Source: Candidatus Eisenbergiella merdavium
GTDB lineage: Bacteria > Bacillota > Clostridia > Lachnospirales > Lachnospiraceae
Assembly: GCA_019119595.1 (NCBI GenBank)
Contig: DWWS01000021.1
Coordinates: 177,338 to 241,337, forward strand
Reading direction: 5' to 3'
DNA length: 64,000 nucleotides
Shown here: piece by piece, positions 51,061 to 58,909 of the stretch
Layout: the number at the start of each line of letters is the position of its first letter
Position numbering within the stretch: position 1 is the first letter of the stretch
Notes under the pieces: model-generated
Told to the model about the DNA's origin: nothing
The model's input: the letters and a program-made list of their open reading frames with translations, nothing else
Database searches by the model: none
Translations under genes and position numbers: made by a program

Positions 51061-51121
51061 CTTAATCCCTGTTATAAAACGCGGCTAAAGCCGTTTCTCA
51101 TGCTTCATCGCCAAGGCCGGA

Positions 51122-53191
51122 TCAGCAGATCTCCGCTCCTGCGGGCATTTCCTTTTCCGGAACCACCAGAGCCAGGTTTCCGTCCGCGTCCTCGGCGCAC
51201 AGCAGCATGCCCTCAGAGATGACGCCTGCCAGCTTCGCGGGCTTGAGGTTCACCAGAACCATGACCTTCTTTCCCACCATCTCCTCAGCGGTATAATGCG
51301 CCTTGATGCCGGAAACGATCTGCTTCACCTGGCTGCCGATCTTCACCTGGGAGCAGAGCAGCTTTTTGGACTTCTTGACCTCCTCGCAGGCGATGATCTC
51401 GCCCACCTGGAACTGCATTTTCGCAAAGTCCTCATAGCTGATCTCAGGCTTCGCCTCGATGTCGATGACCGCCTCTGCGCCCTGCGCGCCGGAAGCCGCC
51501 ATTTCACATCCGTCGGCGCCGTTCTTCGCCGCGGGATCGCTCGCAGCTCCGCCTTCCGCCGCTGAACCGTTTGCAGCGCCGCTTTCCGCCTCCGCGACCG
51601 CCTTTCTCTGCGCGAACATGGTCTCCGCCTTTTCCACGACCTCCTTCACATCCAGCCTGGCAAACAGGATCTGCGGCTTCTCCGTCACCCTGCCGCCGTT
51701 GGGATAATGGCCGAAGGCAGCGCACTCCTCAAAGGAAGGAAGAACGGTGTTGAGCTGTCCGGCGATATTCGCGGATGTGCCGGGCATATAGGGCTCCAGC
51801 AGGGAAGCGCCGATGGTGATGGATTCCACAAGGTTGTAAAGAACAGTGGAAAGCCGGTCCTTCTTCGCCTCATCCTTGGCGAGCACCCAGGGCTCCGTCT
51901 CGTCAATATACTTGTTGCAGCGCTTGAAGAGGGAGAAGATTTCCGTCATGGCGTCAGCCACGCGAAGCTCCTCCATCCTGGCCGCCACCTTTGCATAGGT
52001 TCCGGTGACCACAGCCTTCAGATCCTCGTCCACGGCCTCCGCAGCGCCCTTATCGCAAATCTCGCCGCCAAAATATTTGTTGCTCATGGAAATGGTGCGG
52101 TTCACCAGATTTCCCAGGGTGTTCGCCAGATCGGAATTAATCCGGTCCGTCAGAAGCTCCCAGCTGATCACGCCGTCGTTTTCAAAGGGCATTTCATGCA
52201 GGACAAAATAGCGCACCGCGTCCACGCCGAAAAAGTCCACCAGATCGTCCGCATACATCACGTTTCCTTTGGACTTGCTCATCTTGCCGTCGCCCTGCAG
52301 AAGCCAGGGATGGCCGAAGATCTGCTTCGGCAGCGGCTCGCCGAGCGCCATCAGGAAAATGGGCCAGTAGATCGTATGGAAACGGATGATGTCCTTGCCG
52401 ATCAGGTGAAGGTCGGCGGGCCACAGCTTTTTGTACTGCTCGCTGCTGTTTCCGTCCGCCTCGTAGCCGATTCCGGTGATGTAGTTGGTCAGCGCGTCCA
52501 GCCACACATAGACCACATGCCTGTCGTCAAAATCCACGGGGATCCCCCATTTGAAGGAGGTTCTGGATACGCACAGATCCTGAAGGCCGGGCAGCAGGAA
52601 ATTGTTCATCATCTCGTTTTTGCGGGAAACGGGCTGAATGAATTCCGGATGCTCATTGATATGCTGGATCAGCCTGTCCGCATACTTGCTCATTTTGAAA
52701 AAATACGCCTCTTCCTTCGCAGGCTTCACCTCCCGGCCGCAGTCGGGGCATTTCCCGTCCACGAGCTGGGACTGGGTCCAGAAGGATTCGCAGGGCGTGC
52801 AGTAAAGCCCTTCATAATAGCCTTTGTAAATATCTCCCTGGTCATACAGCCGTTTGAAGATCTTCTGCACCTGCTTCACGTGCGGCTCGTCCGTGGTGCG
52901 GATGAATTTGTCATAGGAGGTTCCCATCAGATCCCACAGGCGCTTCACCTCGCCGGCCACCTGATCCACATATTCCTGAGGAGAAATGCCGGCCTCCTGG
53001 GCCTTCTGCTCGATCTTCTGGCCGTGCTCGTCCGTTCCGGTCTGGAAAAATACGTCGTAGCCGTCCTTTCTTTTGAATCTGGCAATGCTGTCCGCCAGCA
53101 CGGCCTCGTAGGTATTTCCGATATGGGGCTTGCCCGAGGTATAGGCAATGGCCGTGGTCATATAAAACTTTCCTTTCATCTTTTCACTCAT
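51122..53191 (-). CDS. metG: methionyl-tRNA synthetase
   Basis: A 689-residue enzyme. The class I marks are TSGKPHIGNTYEAV (HIGH-like) and GDGKMSKSKGNVMYADD (KMSKS); the zinc knuckle CTPCESFWTQSQLVDGKCPDC is the two-knuckle form. An alanine/glycine-rich linker near residues 540-575 joins the C-terminal EMAP-like tRNA-binding domain (FAKMQFQVGEIIACEEV, VMVLVNLKPAKLAGVISEGMLL). ATG 53191 lies 32 bases beyond a T-box terminator. It is therefore controlled by uncharged tRNA-Met. Confidence 0.96.
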   Translation of the reverse strand: MSEKMKGKFYMTTAIAYTSGKPHIGNTYEAVLADSIARFKRKDGYDVFFQTGTDEHGQKIEQKAQEAGISPQEYVDQVAGEVKRLWDLMGTSYDKFIRTTDEPHVKQVQKIFKRLYDQGDIYKGYYEGLYCTPCESFWTQSQLVDGKCPDCGREVKPAKEEAYFFKMSKYADRLIQHINEHPEFIQPVSRKNEMMNNFLLPGLQDLCVSRTSFKWGIPVDFDDRHVVYVWLDALTNYITGIGYEADGNSSEQYKKLWPADLHLIGKDIIRFHTIYWPIFLMALGEPLPKQIFGHPWLLQGDGKMSKSKGNVMYADDLVDFFGVDAVRYFVLHEMPFENDGVISWELLTDRINSDLANTLGNLVNRTISMSNKYFGGEICDKGAAEAVDEDLKAVVTGTYAKVAARMEELRVADAMTEIFSLFKRCNKYIDETEPWVLAKDEAKKDRLSTVLYNLVESITIGASLLEPYMPGTSANIAGQLNTVLPSFEECAAFGHYPNGGRVTEKPQILFARLDVKEVVEKAETMFAQRKAVAEAESGAANGSAAEGGAASDPAAKNGADGCEMAASGAQGAEAVIDIEAKPEISYEDFAKMQFQVGEIIACEEVKKSKKLLCSQVKIGSQVKQIVSGIKAHYTAEEMVGKKVMVLVNLKPAKLAGVISEGMLLCAEDADGNLALVVPEKEMPAGAEIC

Positions 53192-53235
53192 GTTCTTCCT
53201 TTTGCTCCTTTCCGTTTCCTTCCATCGAATGGTAT

Positions 53236-53545
53236 AACAAAAGCCCGTCCTCTCAATTTTAAGCTTTTGTTAAAATCAAGAAGACGGGCATGATTCCCGT
53301 GGTACCACTTCTCTTCGCCGCAGCCTCGCGGATACGGCCTCGTCAGGTACGGCGTTTTCTCTCCTCCGCAATACCCTGCCGCTATAACAGGCGGCACCTG
53401 TCGCAGCCTAACCGCCCGCCGGCGGCTCGGTGCGCTGCTCCGTAAGCCATGTTCCATCGTTTTCCGCCAGGCTCTCTCAGCCGGTGTCGCCACCCTTCGG
53501 CCCTCTCTGTAAGACTTCCCGCGATGTACTCTCTTCTTCAACGCT
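53236..53545 (-). promoter_or_regulatory. T-box leader of metG
   Basis: The T-box sequence AAGTGGTACCACGGGA is at 53310-53295 (minus strand), inside an antiterminator region. The leader opens with the GAAGAAGAGAGTA type stem I base and has AGAGAGGGCC and a GGGTGGCGACACC segment typical of T-boxes. ATG triplets at 53457 and 53450 (minus strand) lie in the expected specifier loop region. A terminator with GCCCGTC/GACGGGC plus TCTCAATTTTAA-type inner pairing (53289-53243) precedes a T run at 53242-53237. Confidence 0.88.
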
Positions 53546-53556
53546 TTTGTGGTTAC

Positions 53557-53585
53557 AGCTTAGCACAGAGGAGAGGGATTGTCAA
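53557..53585 (-). promoter_or_regulatory. promoter of the metG T-box leader
   Basis: Minus-strand TTGACA (53585-53580), 17 bases, then TAAGCT (53562-53557), a few bases before the first stem of the T-box. Confidence 0.6.
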
Positions 53586-53618
53586 ACGGGTTATCTGCCG
53601 GAGTCTGAGCTGTCACGT

Positions 53619-54224
53619 CTACAGCTCCTCCGTTTTAAAGGCCGTATAGCCTTCATAATAATAGCTGTGATCGATTCCCTTCATGTAAATTTCGCGGCTG
53701 TTCACATCCTGTGTCAGCGCCTGCTTCAGTACATGCTTGATCTCAATATCCCTGACCGGGCTTCGCTCCATGGCGAGGAGATAGTCCTCCTTGTCCACCC
53801 TGCTCCAGTCAACGACCTGCCCGATCTCTTTTTTCAGCATACAGTCAAGCCAGATCCGCATGCTGCGGCCGTTGCCTTCCCGGAAGGGATGCGCGATATT
53901 CATTTCCACATACTTTTCGACAATTTCATCAAAGGTGGATTGAGGCATTTTATCGATGTTCTCAAGGGCATTTTCCAGATACATCAGGGGGGCAAAGCGG
54001 AAGCTTCCCTTTGCAAGGTTTACCCTGCGTATCTGTCCTGCAAATTCATAAATATCCTCAAACAGATATTTATGAATCGCCTTCAGAGAGGAAAAGCTGC
54101 CGGCCTCCAGTTTATCCAGCATACCGCTTTGAAAAAGATCGGCCGCTTTTTTCTTGCTGATCCTCTCTTCCTCCCGGGCGAGCTCTGCCGAGCTCGTAAG
54201 TCCCAGCTTATTTTCAAGCGCCAT
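53619..54224 (-). CDS. Fic-family AMP-transferase with C-terminal inhibitory motif
   Basis: A 201-residue Fic protein. The catalytic loop HPFREGNGRSMRIW has the full HxFx(D/E)GNGRxxR (H112), and the flap SFRFAPLMYLENAL precedes it. The C-terminal helix carries S187-Y-Y-Y-E191-G192, matching the (S/T)xxxE(G/N) autoinhibitory motif of class III Fic proteins, so it should be held inactive without a separate antitoxin. Targets are unknown. GGAGG precedes ATG 54224. It follows the pentose operon's dehydrogenase gene by 52 bases with no obvious terminator, and is separated from the metG T-box promoter downstream. Confidence 0.88.
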   Translation of the reverse strand: MALENKLGLTSSAELAREEERISKKKAADLFQSGMLDKLEAGSFSSLKAIHKYLFEDIYEFAGQIRRVNLAKGSFRFAPLMYLENALENIDKMPQSTFDEIVEKYVEMNIAHPFREGNGRSMRIWLDCMLKKEIGQVVDWSRVDKEDYLLAMERSPVRDIEIKHVLKQALTQDVNSREIYMKGIDHSYYYEGYTAFKTEEL

Positions 54225-54275
54225 ACCCTGCCTCCTTCTCCCATGCTGCGCCGCTCCGATTTGTTTTTCCGTCTC

Positions 54276-55232
54276 CTACCTGCAGTACCCCGTCCCCAGA
54301 TCCACCACATTCCGAAGCGCCTCGCCTTTCCGGAAGCGTTCCAGATTTTCCGCAAAGATGTCGCAGATCTGAGAGAGCGTCTCCGGGAGGGAATAGCCGC
54401 CGGAGATGTGGGGCGTGATCAGCGCGCCCGGCGCGCTCCAGAGGGGATGCTCGGGCGGAAGGGGCTCCGGATCCGTCACATCCAGGGCGGCGCCGGCGAT
54501 CCTGCCCGCATACAGCGCCTCGCACAGCGCGTCCGTATCGATGGCGGTGCCCCGGCCCACGTTCAGCACAATAGCGTTGGGCGAAAGAAGGGCGATCCGT
54601 TCCCGGTTCAGAACGTGATAGGTGGAGGCGTTTCCGGGCAGGCTTAAGGCCACCACGTCCGCCTGTGGCAGGAGGCTGTCCAGCTCGTCCATGCCGCAGA
54701 GCCTGTCCACCTGGGGCGGCTTTGCGCCCACGCGCCGCTTGATGCCGATGGTATGGCAGCCGAGCGCCTTCATTTTTCCGGCAAAGGTGCTTCCGATGTC
54801 TCCCAGGCCGATCACGAGCACGGTGGTTCCCTGGATCACGCCCACGTGGCCTTCCCGTTTCCATTCCCTGCGCTCCTGATCGGCGTAGTACAGGTTCAGC
54901 TTTTTGCGGAGCATGAAAAGACAGGCGATCATGTGCTCGGAGATTGCAAGGCCATAGGCTCCCGTCGCATTGGTCAGCACCGCTCCCTCCGGAAGAAGGC
55001 CAGGCTCACAGTAGCCCTCCGTTCCCGCGTTATTCAGCTGCAGCCACTTCAGTCTCGGCGCCCAGCCGATCTGAGAAGGGCTGTCCAGATTTCCGAGTAT
55101 CACGTCCGCATCGGAAAGCAGCTCCGGTGTGATCTCGCTTTTCCGTTTGAAAACGAGCTCCTCAGGCCCGGCCGCCTTTTTGATTTTATTTTTCTGTTCT
55201 TCCGTAAAGGGAGGCGTTACCACGATCTTCAT
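54276..55232 (-). CDS. D-2-hydroxyacid dehydrogenase
   Basis: A 318-residue NAD(P)-dependent enzyme. The Rossmann motif is VLVIGLGDIGSTFAGKM, the catalytic Arg is in IVLNVGRGTAIDTDAL and the His in ALITPHISGGY. LQLNNAGTEGYCEPG is the early loop. GIKRR after the Rossmann strand may favour NADP. Its ATG overlaps the rpe stop codon (ATGA), so it is translationally coupled to a pentose-pathway gene. The substrate is not known; hydroxypyruvate or glyoxylate are reasonable guesses. Confidence 0.88.
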   Translation of the reverse strand: MKIVVTPPFTEEQKNKIKKAAGPEELVFKRKSEITPELLSDADVILGNLDSPSQIGWAPRLKWLQLNNAGTEGYCEPGLLPEGAVLTNATGAYGLAISEHMIACLFMLRKKLNLYYADQERREWKREGHVGVIQGTTVLVIGLGDIGSTFAGKMKALGCHTIGIKRRVGAKPPQVDRLCGMDELDSLLPQADVVALSLPGNASTYHVLNRERIALLSPNAIVLNVGRGTAIDTDALCEALYAGRIAGAALDVTDPEPLPPEHPLWSAPGALITPHISGGYSLPETLSQICDIFAENLERFRKGEALRNVVDLGTGYCR

Positions 55233-55885
55233 TCCTTTTCCAGAACCTCCATCATATCCCTGACATTCTGCGCGATATCCCCGCCAAAAACCGCGGAGCC
55301 GGCCACGATGATGTTCGCTCCGGCCTCCAGGACAAGCGAAACGTTTTCCTTCGTAATTCCGCCGTCCACCTCGATATCCACGTTCAGCCCTCTTTCCTCG
55401 ATCATCCTTCTTGCCTCACGGATGCGGGCCGTGGAGGCGGGAAGATATTTCTGACCGCCGAAGCCGGGCTCCACCGTCATCACCAGAAGCATATCGATCT
55501 TGTCCAGATATTTTTCCACACAGCGGATGGGGGTCGCAGGCTTCACGGACAGCCCCGCCTTCCTGCCCAGGCTGTGGATCCAGTCCAGCGTCTCCTCCAC
55601 ATTGCTGCAGGCCTCCAGATGCACCGTAATGATATCCGCTCCGCATCTGGCAAAATCGGCCGCGTAGCGGGTCGGCTCCTCCACCATCAGATGCACGTCA
55701 AAAATGATATCCGTATATTTTCTCAGGGAAGAGACAACGCACATCCCGAAGGAAATGGAAGGCACAAACATGCCGTCCATGATGTCGATGTGCAGATATT
55801 TCGCTCCCGCCTGCTGTACCAGGTCGATCTGTTCTCCCAGCCTTGCGCAGTCAGCCGCCAGGATGGATGGGGACAATATATTCAT
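55229..55885 (-). CDS. rpe: ribulose-phosphate 3-epimerase
   Basis: A 218-residue TIM-barrel enzyme that interconverts ribulose-5-P and xylulose-5-P. Signatures are LSPSILAADCARLGEQI, YLHIDIMDGMFVPSISFG, FDVHLMVEEPTRY, LLVMTVEPGFGGQKY and VDGGITKENVSLVLEAGANIIVAGSAVFGG. AGAGG precedes ATG 55885, after a GCCGCC/GGCGGC hairpin. It follows tktC by 175 bases and completes the non-oxidative branch with the transketolase pair. Confidence 0.97.
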   Translation of the reverse strand: MNILSPSILAADCARLGEQIDLVQQAGAKYLHIDIMDGMFVPSISFGMCVVSSLRKYTDIIFDVHLMVEEPTRYAADFARCGADIITVHLEACSNVEETLDWIHSLGRKAGLSVKPATPIRCVEKYLDKIDMLLVMTVEPGFGGQKYLPASTARIREARRMIEERGLNVDIEVDGGITKENVSLVLEAGANIIVAGSAVFGGDIAQNVRDMMEVLEKE

Positions 55886-56060
55886 ATTACCTCTTTCTTT
55901 GCCGCCATAAGGCGGCGTTTTTTGAGTAAAAAAAGCGAGTTTGATAAGACGACTGCTGCCGGCTCCCCGAAAAAAGGGAAGCCGGCAGAGGCGCTTTTAT
56001 CCTGTTTTATCCATGGGAAAACGCGCCTAAACGCGTTTTCCCCGATCCGTCCGCAGAGCG
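55886..56060 (-). promoter_or_regulatory. hairpin-rich spacer between tktC and rpe
   Basis: Three stems on the minus strand: GGGAAAACGCG/CGCGTTTTCCC (56042-56015), CTGCCGGCT/AGCCGGCAG with a CCC/GGG extension (55988-55956) and GCCGCC/GGCGGC (55916-55901), the last just before the rpe SD. None is followed by a clear U tract, so read-through is likely. The last stem matches H3 of leader family 1. Confidence 0.6.
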
Positions 56061-57014
56061 TTATTTCACAAAATCCTTTACCTTCGCGTAGATGCCGTCT
56101 CCGTCCAGGCCGTACTTTGCCACGAGAGCGGAAGCCGTGCCGGATTCTCCGAACACGTCGTTGATGCCGATGCGCAGTACGGGAGTGGGAGCCTTCTCAC
56201 TGAGGGCTTCGCAGACCGCGCCGCCAAGACCGCCGATGATGGTATGTTCTTCCGCCGTCACCACTTTTCCGGTCTTCTTCGCGGATTTTACGATCAGCTC
56301 CGTATCCAGGGGCTTGATGGTGTGGATGTTGATGACCTCCGCGCTGATTCCGTCGGCGGCCAGCTGATCCGCAGCCTCAAGGGCGGAGGACACGCAGATT
56401 CCGGTGGCGACGATGGTCACGTCGGTGCCTTCGCGCAGAAGCACGCCCTTGCCGATCTCAAAGTGATAGTCCTCTCTGTCGTTGATGACCGGAACCGCAG
56501 CGCGTCCGAAGCGCAGGTAAACGGGGCCCACATATTCAATGGCGGCCTGAACCGCGGCTCTTGCTTCCACCGCGTCGCTGGGATTGATGACCACCATGCC
56601 GGGAACGGCGCGCATCAGGGCCATATCCTCCAGGCACTGATGGGACGCTCCGTCCTCTCCTACGGTGATGCCCGCATGGGTAGCGCCGATCTTCACGTTC
56701 AGATGGGGATAGCCGATGGAATTGCGCACCTGCTCATAGGCACGGCCGGACGCAAACATGGCGAAGGTGCTGGCAAAGGGAATCTTTCCCGTTGTGGAAA
56801 GACCTGCCGCGATTCCCATCATGTTGCATTCCGCGATACCGCAGTCGATGTGGCGGTCGGGGAACGCCTTCTGGAACGTATTCGTCTTTGTCGCATTTGC
56901 CAGATCGGCATCCAGAACCACGAGATCGGGATACTGTGCGCCGAATTCAGCGAGAGCCTTTCCATAGGCCTCTCTGGTGGCCATTTTCTGCACGGTCTTC
57001 GTTACTTCTGACAT
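56061..57014 (-). CDS. tktC: transketolase, C-terminal subunit
   Basis: A 317-residue subunit holding the pyrimidine-binding (PYR) and C-terminal domains of a split transketolase. It has REAYGKALAEFGAQYPDLVVLDADL, IDCGIAECNMMGIAAGLSTTG (catalytic Glu of the TPP site), FASTFAMFASGRAYEQVRNS and the C-domain VVTAEEHTIIGGLGGAVCE. It pairs with the N-terminal subunit upstream. Start 57014 overlaps that gene's end by 13 bases, with GCAGGTG as SD, so the subunits are coupled. Confidence 0.95.
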   Translation of the reverse strand: MSEVTKTVQKMATREAYGKALAEFGAQYPDLVVLDADLANATKTNTFQKAFPDRHIDCGIAECNMMGIAAGLSTTGKIPFASTFAMFASGRAYEQVRNSIGYPHLNVKIGATHAGITVGEDGASHQCLEDMALMRAVPGMVVINPSDAVEARAAVQAAIEYVGPVYLRFGRAAVPVINDREDYHFEIGKGVLLREGTDVTIVATGICVSSALEAADQLAADGISAEVINIHTIKPLDTELIVKSAKKTGKVVTAEEHTIIGGLGGAVCEALSEKAPTPVLRIGINDVFGESGTASALVAKYGLDGDGIYAKVKDFVK

Positions 57015-57838
57015 AATGCTTCACCTGCTTTCTCCAAATCTGCCATGGCAACCGCAAACTCCTCGTCGTTGGGAGCCTTTCCGTGCCAGTCCACATTGCC
57101 CTCCATGAAGGAAACGCCCTTGCCCTTCAGGCTGTGCGCGATGATCGCGGTGGGCATGCCCTTCGTTTCTCTCGCCTCTTTGAACGCGGCGCGCAGCTCG
57201 TCAAAATCATGCGCGTTCACGTTGATCACATGGAAATTGAAGGCTTCAAACTTTTTATCAATGGGATAAGGGGAGCAGACCTGATCGATGGGGCCGTCGA
57301 TCTGAAGGCCGTTGTTGTCCACGATCACCACCAGGTTGTCCAGCTTGCGGAAGCCCGCGAACATGGCTGCCTCCCAGACCTGGCCTTCCTCGATCTCACC
57401 GTCTCCCAGGAGGGTGTATACGCGGAAGTCCTTCTCATCCAGCTTTGCGCCAAGCGCCATTCCCACCGCGGCGGAAACGCCCTGTCCCAGGGAGCCGCTG
57501 GACATATCAACGCCGGGCGTATACTGTTTGCAGGGATGGCCCTGCAGATAGGAGCCAAGATGTCTGAGCGTGGTCAGATCCTCCACCGGGAAATAGCCTC
57601 TGTGCGCCAGGGTGGAGTACAGAGCGGGGGCATTGTGTCCCTTGGAGAGCACAAAACGGTCCCTTTCCGGCATATCAGGATTTTTGGGGTCAACGTTCAT
57701 CTCTTCAAAATAGAGATAGGTAAAAATATCAGCTGCTGAAAGAGATCCGCCCGGATGTCCGCACTTCGCGCTGTGCACGCCGGTGATGATTCCTTTACGG
57801 ATCTCGTTCGCCATTTTGGCGAGTTCAAGATTCTCCAT
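57002..57838 (-). CDS. tktN: transketolase, N-terminal (TPP-binding) subunit
   Basis: A 278-residue subunit with the TPP/Mg2+ motif LGDGEIEEGQVWEAAMFAGFRKLDNLVVIVDNNG (GDG...NN) and the early HSAKCGHPGGSLSAADIFTYL. The complete transketolase moves two-carbon units between sugar phosphates. ATG 57838 follows AAGGAG and a family 1 hairpin leader. It is 113 bases after araD on the same strand, placing it in the arabinose operon. Confidence 0.95.
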   Translation of the reverse strand: MENLELAKMANEIRKGIITGVHSAKCGHPGGSLSAADIFTYLYFEEMNVDPKNPDMPERDRFVLSKGHNAPALYSTLAHRGYFPVEDLTTLRHLGSYLQGHPCKQYTPGVDMSSGSLGQGVSAAVGMALGAKLDEKDFRVYTLLGDGEIEEGQVWEAAMFAGFRKLDNLVVIVDNNGLQIDGPIDQVCSPYPIDKKFEAFNFHVINVNAHDFDELRAAFKEARETKGMPTAIIAHSLKGKGVSFMEGNVDWHGKAPNDEEFAVAMADLEKAGEALCQK

Positions 57839-57933
57839 AAAACTTCTCCTTTTTCGCCGCCTCAGGCGGCATTTTATTCGTGAGGAACGGCGAAAGCCGT
57901 TCTTCGGCACGAACGTAGTTCGTGCACACCTCC
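57839..57933 (-). promoter_or_regulatory. structured leader, family 1 (SD'-H1-H2-H3-SD) before tktN
   Basis: Minus-strand order: SD-like GGAGGT (57933-57928), H1 GCACGAAC/GTTCGTGC (57925-57907), H2 GAACGGC/GCCGTTC (57902-57885), H3 GCCGCC/GGCGGC (57870-57856), then AAGGAG and ATG. H1 and H3 share sequence with the pgi and araA leaders, while H2 matches araA. Confidence 0.75.
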
Positions 57934-57951
57934 GTTTTTCAGTAGTTTAAC

Positions 57952-58656
57952 CTATTTTACCCCTGTTTGTCCATAGTAAGCGTTCGCGCCGTGCTTTCTG
58001 TAGTAATGCTTGTCCTGAAGCTCCTGGGGCGCGGGCTGGATACGGGGGTTGATGGTTTCCGCACGGTAGGCCATTTTGGCGACCTCTTCGAGCACGACCG
58101 CATTATGCACCGCCTCGTGGGCATCCTTTCCCCACGCGAAGGGGCCGTGATTTTTACAGAGAACCGCAGGAACGGCGGACGGATCCTTGCCCATCGCCTG
58201 AAATTCGTTCACGATCAGATGGCCGGTGTTCTCCTCATATGCCTCGTCGATCTCCTCTTTGGTCAGGCACCGCAGGCAGGGAACCTCTCCGTAAATGTAA
58301 TCCGCATGGGTGGTTCCGTAGCAGGGGATGCTCCTTCCGGCCTGCGCCCAGCTCGTCGCATAGGAGGAATGGGTATGGACGATCCCGCCGATCCCGGGGA
58401 ACGCCTTGTAAAGCTCCACATGGGTGGCGGTATCGGAGGAGGGGTTGTACTTTCCTTCCACCTTGTTTCCGTTCAGATCCACGATCACCATGTCGTCCGG
58501 GGTGAGCTTATCGTAATCCACGCCGCTGGGCTTGATGGCGAACAGGCCGCTTTCCCGGTCGATCTCGCTCACGTTTCCCCAGGTAAAGGTCACAAGCCCG
58601 TATTTGGGAAGCAGCATGTTGGCTTCATAAACTCTTTTTTTCAGCTCTTCTAACAT
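57952..58656 (-). CDS. araD: L-ribulose-5-phosphate 4-epimerase
   Basis: A 234-residue class II aldolase-like enzyme that converts L-ribulose-5-P to D-xylulose-5-P. It has [73 protein letters not shown] (zinc-binding HxH...H), and [31 protein letters not shown] 58656 follows GGAGG; an upstream frame to 58800 is only leader sequence. It is third in the order araA-araB-araD. Confidence 0.96.
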   Translation of the reverse strand: MLEELKKRVYEANMLLPKYGLVTFTWGNVSEIDRESGLFAIKPSGVDYDKLTPDDMVIVDLNGNKVEGKYNPSSDTATHVELYKAFPGIGGIVHTHSSYATSWAQAGRSIPCYGTTHADYIYGEVPCLRCLTKEEIDEAYEENTGHLIVNEFQAMGKDPSAVPAVLCKNHGPFAWGKDAHEAVHNAVVLEEVAKMAYRAETINPRIQPAPQELQDKHYYRKHGANAYYGQTGVK

Positions 58657-58660
58657 TTTT

Positions 58661-58802
58661 CCTCCATTCCGAAGCGCTTTAGCGCTGAGAAATTGCGGAT
58701 GCGATTTCTCCGTTGCGCAAGGATACTTCGTATCCTGGGGATTTGTGACGCTTCGGCACAAATCCCGATTGAAAAATGTGCTATCGAGCGCATTTTTCAA
58801 TC
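58661..58802 (-). promoter_or_regulatory. structured leader, family 2 (pseudoknot type) before araD
   Basis: Minus-strand order: GATTGAAAAATG/CATTTTTCAATC (58802-58767); GGGATTTGTG/CACAAATCCC (58766-58738) with the 9-nt loop CCGAAGCGT (58756-58748); AGGATA/TATCCT (58736-58720); GAGAAAT/ATTTCTC (58710-58687); then GCGCTTCGG (58677-58669), fully complementary to the loop with one G-U pair, and GGAGG. AGCGCT/AGCGCT (58686-58673) would compete with the loop pairing. Confidence 0.75.
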
Positions 58803-58909
58803 TTCATGCCTTTCCGGGCCGGTGCGCCTCATCCGGCGGGGCCGGCCCTTTCTTTCTGCATTTCACCCTTCGCCTTCTGCTGATCCTGCGCTTCAGCGCA
58901 GCAGGCGGG

